From Acidimicrobiia bacterium (GTDB lineage: Bacteria > Actinomycetota > Acidimicrobiia > Acidimicrobiales > Acidimicrobilacustridaceae), in contig VERC01000050.1 of assembly GCA_018882825.1 (NCBI GenBank), positions 1 through 11,834 on the forward strand: a DNA stretch of 11,834 nt, read 5' to 3'. Shown here in pieces: positions 6,256-11,834 of the stretch (the first letter of the stretch is position 1; each line of letters opens with the position of its first letter). The position numbers and the translations under genes are program-made. The notes beneath the pieces were generated by a model. The model was given only the letters and a program-made list of their open reading frames with translations. It had not been told where the DNA came from and did no database searches.

Positions 6256-7338
6256 CTACTCCAGTCCGTACTTCGGCATCGCGCCCATGAAGGCGTGCTC
6301 GTAGAGGCCGTACCCGACGTGGCCGTCGTAGGTGAACCGCGCCGAGTGGTCGACCACGGCGTACTGACCCATCGGCGCGATGGCCGGCACGTCGTAGACC
6401 ACGCCCTGCACCACGGTGTCGGGACCCTGGTACATCCCGTGGCGCCAGTCCTCCTCGAACCCGTACCCGGTGCCGATGGCGAGGAAGTTGGGCATGATCG
6501 ACTGCACCTCGATCTCGAAGCCGGCGTCGGGGAACGAGACGGTGGACGATTCGAGGATCCGGGTGCCGGGCACGAGTCGGTGCTCGTGTTCGGTGCGGCC
6601 GAGTTGTTCGATACGACCGTCGGGCCACACCCGCTCGGCCTGCTCGAGTGAGCGGAAGCCGTCGGCCTGTTCGGAGCAGATGTAGAAGATCGAGTGGTCC
6701 TCGAAGCGCATGGGGAAGTACGTCCACATGCCACCGCCCATCGTGTGGGTGCCGGCGCGGATGCCCTCGGGCTCCTTCTCCCCGACCGGACGCACGCCCC
6801 ACGAGCGGTCGCGCGATCCCCAGGTCGTCTCGGCGGCGACGTCGAGTTCGGTGCCGTCGACGACGAGCGTCCCCGACCACGAACCCATCTGCGCCAGACG
6901 CTGGGTGTCGAACATCACCCGGGCGCCCTGGCGGATGAACTGGTTCGGCTCGGGGATGGCCGGACCGAATCCCTCCCACACCATGTCCATCGCCACCGTG
7001 TGGTCGTTCGGCTCGACGACGAACCGCAGCCGCTTGAGCGGCTCCAACACCTCGATGCGGATCGGGCCGACGGAGATGTCGGCACGATCGGTCAGGGGCT
7101 TCGACGAACGCACGACGTACTGCTTCTCGCCGACACGCACGGTGACGAAGGCGTCGGTGGTGCCGAGGTTCGGGTACTGCCCGAGACCGAAGACAGCCAT
7201 GAACTCACCGCCGATGTCGAAGGCGTTGAAGTAGTAGCGGTCGTAGAAGTTGCGATCACTGGTGACGGGATGGGCGATCCAGTTCGCCGACTGGTGCACC
7301 GGATAGTCGTCCCAGGACGTCACTGGATTGTCTTGCAT
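6256..7338 (-). CDS. Uncharacterised protein, likely DUF7064/DUF7065-type beta-rich family
   Basis: Protein of 360 residues with no signal peptide or membrane segment. It is rich in Trp, Tyr, Gly and alternating beta-type stretches. The early block is DRNFYDRYYFNAFDIGGEFM (28-47), then GLGQYPNLGTTDAFV (51-65). The most striking motif is TTWGSRDRSWGVRPVG (171-186). Later come GGGMWTYFPMRFEDHSIFY (201-219) and the C-terminal HVGYGLYEHAF (340-350). RDRSWGVR-type motifs occur in AttH/CrtC-like lipocalin-fold proteins and in the DUF7064/7065 proteins found near lipid and steroid genes; my assignment rests on recall and is tentative. The ATG at 7338 has a perfect AGGAGG (7343-7348), four bases upstream, the strongest ribosome site in the window. 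It lies 45 bases behind the acyl-CoA ligase gene, probably in one operon, which suggests a role with acyl or lipid substrates. Confidence 0.8.
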   Translation of the reverse strand: MQDNPVTSWDDYPVHQSANWIAHPVTSDRNFYDRYYFNAFDIGGEFMAVFGLGQYPNLGTTDAFVTVRVGEKQYVVRSSKPLTDRADISVGPIRIEVLEPLKRLRFVVEPNDHTVAMDMVWEGFGPAIPEPNQFIRQGARVMFDTQRLAQMGSWSGTLVVDGTELDVAAETTWGSRDRSWGVRPVGEKEPEGIRAGTHTMGGGMWTYFPMRFEDHSIFYICSEQADGFRSLEQAERVWPDGRIEQLGRTEHEHRLVPGTRILESSTVSFPDAGFEIEVQSIMPNFLAIGTGYGFEEDWRHGMYQGPDTVVQGVVYDVPAIAPMGQYAVVDHSARFTYDGHVGYGLYEHAFMGAMPKYGLE

Positions 7339-7383
7339 CGTTCCTCCTGTGGGTGGTCGTTCGGAGTGATTCGTTCTGCTCGA

Positions 7384-9102
7384 TCAGGCACGGCCGAGAT
7401 CAGCGACGATGTCGTTCTCGAGGATGTGCTTGAGGACCTTGCCGGTGGCGTTGTAGGGCAGGTCGTCTCGGAACACCACGTAGGTGGGCACCTTGTAGCG
7501 GGCCAGTTCGGCACCGACCCACTCGCGCACGGCCTGCTCGTCGAGATCGACACCGGGCTTGGTCACCACCACCGCCGCGACCTCTTGCCCGAGTTGGTGG
7601 TGAGGAACACCGACGACCGCGGCCTCGGCCACATCGGGGTGCTCCTCCAGTCGGTTCTCGATCTCGATGGGGTAGATGTTCTCCCCGCCACGGATGATGA
7701 GGTCGCGCATGCGGCTCTCGAGGAACAGCACGCCGTCGACCATGCGTCCGTAGTCGCCGGTGGCGTACCAACGGCGATCATCGAGCACCTTGGCCGAGGC
7801 CTCCGGATTGTCCCAGTAACCGAGGAAAACCACTGCACCGCGGATGTTGATCTCGCCCACCTCTCCATCGGGGACGACGGCACCGTCCTCGTCGCGGATC
7901 TCGATCTCGCACATCGCCTCGACGGTGCCGACGGAGGCCGGATGCGTGTCCATCGTGACGCCGCCGAGCCGGGAGCCCGAGCCGAGTGTCTCGCTCATGC
8001 CGTAGCCCACACCGAGCCGGGCCTGCGGCAGTTTGCGGGCCATCAGCCGCAACAGTTCAGGTGAGTAGGTGGCGCCACCCCCACCCACGGTGACCACACT
8101 CGAGGTGTCGTAGGAGTCGAAGTCGGGATGTTCGAGCAGACGCCAGAACTGTGTGGGCACTGCACTCCATCCACCGACGCCATGCTCCTGGGTCAGTTCC
8201 AGATGCGTGGTCTCGTTCCACGCCCCCACCGGCGGGAACACCAACTTCGAGCCGGTGAAGTGAGCGGTGATCAGCGGCACCACACCGGAGACGTGGAACA
8301 GCGGACCGACCTGGATCGACGACGGCTGTCGCGGTGGTGTGGCCGGCGGTGGCTGCGGAGCCAACACCGCACCGATCGCGCCGGCCAGCGTGGCCGCCAT
8401 CGGGAAGTGCACGAAGTTGCGGTGCGACAGCGTGGCCGCCTTCGGCCGGCCGGTGGTGCCGCTGGTGAACAGAAGCACGGCCGGATCGTCCTCGGCGATC
8501 TCGCAGTCGGGCAAGGGCGGGTCATCGGGTCGCGGCGGTCCCAGGAGATCGACCAGTTCGGCGAGATCGTGCACCGCCACGTCGGCGGGCAGTCCGGCCT
8601 CGGCCAACCGGGCGAGACGCGGACCGTCGGCCAGCACGATGCGAGGCGCCGAGAGCTCGACACCGTGGAGCAGCTCGGCCGGGGTCCACCATCCGTTGAG
8701 ACTCGACACGATGGCGCCGCTGACCAGCGTCGCCCACCATCCGACGGCATACGGGGCGACGTTGGCCGCGGCGAACGCCACGCGGTCGCCCTTGACCACG
8801 CCCCGGTCGGCCAGCCACTGCGCCACCCGGGCCGCTGATGCCTCGACGTCGACGAAGGAGAGCGTGAGTTCGGGGAAGACGAGATTGGGCAGATCGCCGT
8901 GCTGGGCGGTCTTGGCCACCAGCACGTCACGAATGTTGCCGAGTCGACCGGTGAACACCTTGCAGGACACACCCAGTACGTCCTCGGTGCCGATCTCGAA
9001 CGCCCCACCCGGACCCACGAGCATCTCGACACCGGGAGGCGGCTCCCAGATCCATGTCGTACCGGCCACTTCGGCGCTCCCCCCGTCGACTCGGTCCCGC
9101 AT
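7384..9102 (-). CDS. Acyl-CoA synthetase (AMP-dependent ligase, FadD-like)
   Basis: Activates a carboxylic acid with ATP and CoA through an acyl-adenylate. From the ATG at 9102 it has 572 residues, a normal length. The P-loop is LLFTSGTTGRPKAATLSH (210-227), followed by PLFHVSG (267-273), YGMSET (367-372), YATGDYGRM (446-454), the hinge ESRMRDLIIRGGENIYP (462-478) and the C-terminal PYNATGKVLKHIL (549-561). Lys555 is the expected catalytic lysine of the mobile C-domain. The substrate is unknown; the sequence resembles actinobacterial FadD proteins for fatty or sterol-derived acids. The start is uncertain: the frame extends to a TTG at 9129 (nine more residues), and neither start has a good ribosome site. 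It is probably the first gene of an operon with the 360-residue protein, divergent from the molybdenum hydroxylase gene. Confidence 0.9.
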   Translation of the reverse strand: MRDRVDGGSAEVAGTTWIWEPPPGVEMLVGPGGAFEIGTEDVLGVSCKVFTGRLGNIRDVLVAKTAQHGDLPNLVFPELTLSFVDVEASAARVAQWLADRGVVKGDRVAFAAANVAPYAVGWWATLVSGAIVSSLNGWWTPAELLHGVELSAPRIVLADGPRLARLAEAGLPADVAVHDLAELVDLLGPPRPDDPPLPDCEIAEDDPAVLLFTSGTTGRPKAATLSHRNFVHFPMAATLAGAIGAVLAPQPPPATPPRQPSSIQVGPLFHVSGVVPLITAHFTGSKLVFPPVGAWNETTHLELTQEHGVGGWSAVPTQFWRLLEHPDFDSYDTSSVVTVGGGGATYSPELLRLMARKLPQARLGVGYGMSETLGSGSRLGGVTMDTHPASVGTVEAMCEIEIRDEDGAVVPDGEVGEINIRGAVVFLGYWDNPEASAKVLDDRRWYATGDYGRMVDGVLFLESRMRDLIIRGGENIYPIEIENRLEEHPDVAEAAVVGVPHHQLGQEVAAVVVTKPGVDLDEQAVREWVGAELARYKVPTYVVFRDDLPYNATGKVLKHILENDIVADLGRA

Positions 9103-9185
9103 GGTGGCCGCCGCAGCGTCCCGGCGCAACCCATGAGAGGGGACGGGCCATGTGCCGGGAGGGGATGGCGTCGAGCGGTCGGCAC

Positions 9186-9197
9186 TAGCGTCGAGCC
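9186..9197 (+). promoter_or_regulatory. Probable leaderless promoter (-10) of the molybdenum hydroxylase gene
   Basis: TAGCGT (9186-9191) matches TANNNT and is followed by exactly six bases and the ATG at 9198, the same spacing as in front of gpgS and the first LLM gene. Transcription should start on the start codon. There is no usable ribosome site or recognisable -35. Confidence 0.5.
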
Positions 9198-11453
9198 ATG
9201 AGCATTCTGGGGAATCGAGTGGTGCGGCGAGAGGATCCCGCCCTGCTCACGGTGGGTGGCACCTACGTCGACGACATCGTGGCGACCGACGCTGCGCACG
9301 TGGTCTACGTGCGTTCGACGATCGCCCACGGGGCGATCGTGTCGATCGACGTCACCGAGGCCCGTTCGGCGCCCGGCGTCCTCGACGTCGTCACTGCCGA
9401 CGACATCGACCTCGGGTCGGTGGTTCCGCTGGCCCTCATCAACGCCTCGTTCGCCCGGCCCCTTTTGGCCCGCGGTCGGGTGCGCTACGTGGGCGAACCG
9501 ATCGCCGCCGTGGTGGCCGAGTCCCGGGCCGCAGCAGTGGACGCCGCCGAACTGGTCGTGGTCGACATCGACCCGCTCCCCGCCGTCGTCGCCGTGGCCG
9601 ACGCACTGGCCGACGATGCCCCGGTGTTGTTCGGGCCCGCAGTCGACTCCAACGTCGCCATGCGCATCGACGCCGCCGGTGACCCGATCGACTTCGATGT
9701 CCACGATGTCGTGGTGCGCCTGACCACGGTCAACCAGCGACTCGCTCCGGCGCCGATCGAGAACCGCAGCGCACTGGCACGTTGGGAGGACGGCCGACTC
9801 GTGCTCGAGATCGGCTGCCAGGGCGCGCATCCGGTGCGGGCCGTCGTGGCCGCCGTCTACGGGATGGAGGAGGCGGACATCAGGGTGATCTGTCCCGATG
9901 TCGGTGGTGGCTTCGGCGCCAAGTCGCAGCCCGCGCCCGAGGCACTGCTGCTCGGCGAACTGTCGCGTCGTCTCGGTCGACCCGTGCGGTGGAGCGAGAC
10001 GCGTTCGGAGAACCTGACCGGAATGGGTCATGGTCGGGCCCAGGTACAGACGGTGACACTCGCCGGTTCGGCCGACGGTGACCTGCAGGCCTACGCCATC
10101 GACATCCTGTGCGACGGCGGCGCCTATCCGGGCATGGGCGCCATCCTGCCCTTCGCCACCCGGATCATGGCCTCGGGTGTGTACGACATCGCCGACGTGC
10201 GGGTGTCATCGAACTCGGTCGCCACCAACACCACGCCGACCGGCGCCTATCGCGGAGCGGGCCGACCGGAAGCCACCGCCGCCATCGAACGCGCCGTCGA
10301 CCTGTTCGCCCACACCGCCGGCCTCGACCCGATCGAGGTGCGTCGCCGCAACTTCATCCGACCGGAACAGTTCCCGTTCACCACGCCGACGGGAACGGTC
10401 TACGACGTCGGTGACTACGAGGGCGCGCTGGATCGAGCCGTGGCCGCTGCCGATGTCGTCGCGCTGCGGGCCGAACAACAGCGCCGACGCGACGCCGGCG
10501 ATCCGAAACTGCTCGGTATCGGTGTATCGGCCTATGTCGAGATCACCGCGCCGGGCGCCGGGGGCGAGTACGGCTCGGTGGAGCTGCTGCCCGGCGGTCG
10601 GGCCCGTGTGGTCACCGGTTCGACGCCCTACGGCCAGGGACACGACACCGCGTGGTCGATGCTGGTCACCGAACGCACCGGTATCGACATGGACATGGTC
10701 GAGGTCGTGCACGGCGACACCGACTTCGTTCCCCACAGCGAGGTGACGGGCGGCTCGCGCTCGGCGCAGCTGGCCGGCAGCGCGGTGTACGTCGCCTCCG
10801 GGAACCTGGTCGACCTCGCCCGAGGTCGGGCCGCCGATCTGCTGGAGGCGGCCACCGACGACATCGTCCTCGACACCGACACCGGTCGCTTCCACGTGGC
10901 CGGCACCCCGGCTCGCGATGTCGGATGGGCCGACATCGCCGCCTCGCTCGATGACACCTCTCCGCTCATCGGACTGTCGGACTTCGCGTCGCCGAGCGCG
11001 TCCTTCCCCTTCGGTGTGCACATCGCCGTGGTGGAGGTCGACACCGAGACGGGACGAGTCGACCTGCAGCGCTTCGTGGCCTGCGACGACGCCGGCACCA
11101 TCCTCAACCCGCTGCTGGCCGATGGTCAGGTGCACGGTGGACTGGCCCAGGGTGTGTCCCAGGCGCTGTTCGAGGAGATGCGCTTCGACGAGGACGGCAA
11201 CCCGCTGACGGCGACACTCATCGACTACGCCGTTCCGTCGGCCGCCGAGTTCCCCATGTTCGAGCGGATCCAGATGGAGACACCGACGCCGCTCAATCCG
11301 TTGGGTGCCAAGGGCATCGGGGAGTCGGGAACGGTGGGGGCCACGCCGGCGGTACAGAACGCAGTTGTCGATGCACTGCTCCACCTCGGGGTGACGCACA
11401 TCGACATGCCGCTGAGTCCCGAACGGGTGTGGCGCGCCATCAACGGCAACTGA
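9198..11453 (+). CDS. Molybdenum hydroxylase large subunit (xanthine dehydrogenase/CoxL form II type)
   Basis: Molybdopterin-binding catalytic subunit of the xanthine dehydrogenase/aldehyde oxidase/CO dehydrogenase superfamily, 751 residues. Such enzymes hydroxylate aldehydes or N-heterocycles using water. The N-terminal hammerhead region RVVRREDPALLTVGGTYVDD (7-26) is followed by RVRYVGEPIAAVVAE (94-108), DVGGGFGAKS (234-243), TPTGAYRGAGRPEA (346-359), STPYGQGHDT (475-484), HGDTDFVPHSEVTGGSRSAQ (505-524) and GAKGIGESGTVGATPAVQNA (703-722). Glu709 is the expected catalytic base. The active-site loop AYRGAGR (350-356) is the form II signature; true CO dehydrogenase has AYxCSFR with a Cu-binding Cys, so CO oxidation is unlikely. 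The FAD (CoxM) and 2Fe-2S (CoxS) subunits normally needed are not adjacent in the visible sequence. The next gene begins one base after its stop codon. Confidence 0.92.
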   Translation: MSILGNRVVRREDPALLTVGGTYVDDIVATDAAHVVYVRSTIAHGAIVSIDVTEARSAPGVLDVVTADDIDLGSVVPLALINASFARPLLARGRVRYVGEPIAAVVAESRAAAVDAAELVVVDIDPLPAVVAVADALADDAPVLFGPAVDSNVAMRIDAAGDPIDFDVHDVVVRLTTVNQRLAPAPIENRSALARWEDGRLVLEIGCQGAHPVRAVVAAVYGMEEADIRVICPDVGGGFGAKSQPAPEALLLGELSRRLGRPVRWSETRSENLTGMGHGRAQVQTVTLAGSADGDLQAYAIDILCDGGAYPGMGAILPFATRIMASGVYDIADVRVSSNSVATNTTPTGAYRGAGRPEATAAIERAVDLFAHTAGLDPIEVRRRNFIRPEQFPFTTPTGTVYDVGDYEGALDRAVAAADVVALRAEQQRRRDAGDPKLLGIGVSAYVEITAPGAGGEYGSVELLPGGRARVVTGSTPYGQGHDTAWSMLVTERTGIDMDMVEVVHGDTDFVPHSEVTGGSRSAQLAGSAVYVASGNLVDLARGRAADLLEAATDDIVLDTDTGRFHVAGTPARDVGWADIAASLDDTSPLIGLSDFASPSASFPFGVHIAVVEVDTETGRVDLQRFVACDDAGTILNPLLADGQVHGGLAQGVSQALFEEMRFDEDGNPLTATLIDYAVPSAAEFPMFERIQMETPTPLNPLGAKGIGESGTVGATPAVQNAVVDALLHLGVTHIDMPLSPERVWRAINGN

Positions 11454-11454
11454 G

Positions 11455-11834
11455 ATGCGCATCGGCCTGTTCATCGCGGAGACGAGTCCGCGGGGCTCGT
11501 CCATCGACGATGTCGTCGATCGGGCGCGATGGGCCGAAGACAACGGCCTCGACAGCGGTTGGGTCCCCCATGTGCCATGGAGTCTCGACGCACTGACGGC
11601 GTTGACCGTCGCCGGTCGGGCCACGTCACGGATCGAACTGGGCACGGCGGTGGTGCCGACATGGTCGCACCATCCCTACGGACTGGCCCAGCACGCACTG
11701 TCGGCGCAGGCGGCCTGCGATGGACGACTCACCCTGGGGATCGGCCCCTCGCACCGATCGGTGGCCGAGAACTGGTACGGCGCCGACTACGACGGGGTGA
11801 TCGAGCACATGCGCGAGTACCTGGCCGTGCTGGA
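11455..11834 (+). CDS. LLM-class, probably F420-dependent oxidoreductase (TIGR03564-like), N-terminal part
   Basis: The first 126 residues are visible and the frame is open to the window edge. The protein begins MRIGLFIAETSPRGSSIDDV and shows the luciferase-like barrel pattern: ARWAEDNGLDSGWVPHVPW (24-42), the strand block RIELGTAVVPTWSHHPYGLA (59-78) and GRLTLGIGPSHRSVAENWYG (91-110). The GIGPSHR motif recalls the TIGR03564 F420 group. The reaction is unknown. The ATG lies one base after the stop of the molybdenum hydroxylase gene, with no independent ribosome site, so translational coupling in one transcript is expected. It is distinct from the LLM gene at 2190-3041, which belongs to a different subgroup. 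About half or more of the protein lies outside the window. Confidence 0.87.
   Translation, partial: MRIGLFIAETSPRGSSIDDVVDRARWAEDNGLDSGWVPHVPWSLDALTALTVAGRATSRIELGTAVVPTWSHHPYGLAQHALSAQAACDGRLTLGIGPSHRSVAENWYGADYDGVIEHMREYLAVL

Noticed and set aside
6145..6651. Plus-strand frame beginning MEPEEGFEPSTPCLQ
   Set aside because: This is the classic false protein read antisense through a tRNA gene; the tRNA-Thr lies on the other strand.
8271..10031. Open minus-strand frame of 586 codons across the ligase and the start of the molybdo subunit
   Set aside because: It runs in the wrong frame over two well-identified genes and has no recognisable motif.
9198..11453. Carbon monoxide dehydrogenase (CoxL form I)
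   Set aside because: The active-site loop is AYRGAGR, not AYxCSFR; without the Cu-binding Cys, CO oxidation is not expected.

Overview
The window is high-GC bacterial DNA, densely coded on both strands, with no gap over about 160 bases. It points to an actinobacterium (Actinomycetota). The evidence is a CIRCE-controlled groEL of Hsp65 type, a mycobacterial-type glucosyl-3-phosphoglycerate synthase, a DUF3263 + LytR_C gene pair, two F420-type luciferase-like (LLM) oxidoreductases, and start codons placed as for leaderless mRNAs. A class such as Acidimicrobiia is possible, but this is inference. I see no mobile element, CRISPR array, phage gene or origin.

Layout. 1-677 (-) is the N-terminal 225 residues of GroEL, cut by the window edge, with a CIRCE operator at 743-769. 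835-1113 (-) is a CysO-like ubiquitin-fold sulfur carrier whose Gly-Gly is capped by an extra Ala. 1239-2147 (+) is gpgS, and 2190-3041 (+) is an LLM oxidoreductase. The next three genes read leftward and probably form one operon in the order DUF3263 (4587-4850), LytR_C membrane protein (4094-4585) and glycerate kinase (3059-4051). 4984-6132 (+) is an alpha-methylacyl-CoA racemase-like protein. 6146-6222 (-) is tRNA-Thr(UGU). 7384-9102 (-) is a fatty-acyl-CoA synthetase-like ligase, followed by a 360-residue protein of unknown function (6256-7338, -). 9198-11453 (+) is a molybdenum hydroxylase large subunit (xanthine dehydrogenase/CoxL superfamily, form II signature). One base after it begins a second LLM oxidoreductase that runs off the window.

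How the genes may work together. GpgS consumes 3-phosphoglycerate and the nearby kinase phosphorylates glycerate, so both touch the phosphoglycerate pool; a functional link is only inferred. The acyl-CoA ligase and the racemase would suit activation and epimerisation of methyl-branched or sterol-side-chain acids. The molybdo subunit and the second LLM enzyme are probably co-transcribed, but the FAD and FeS subunits normally needed are not in view.

Most of the window is ordinary actinobacterial metabolism. The best leads are the capped CysO tail, the recurring -10/N6/start-codon arrangement, a near-perfect palindrome upstream of the first LLM gene, the uncharacterised partner of the acyl-CoA ligase, and the molybdo subunit next to an LLM enzyme. 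I did not find a convincing wholly new system.
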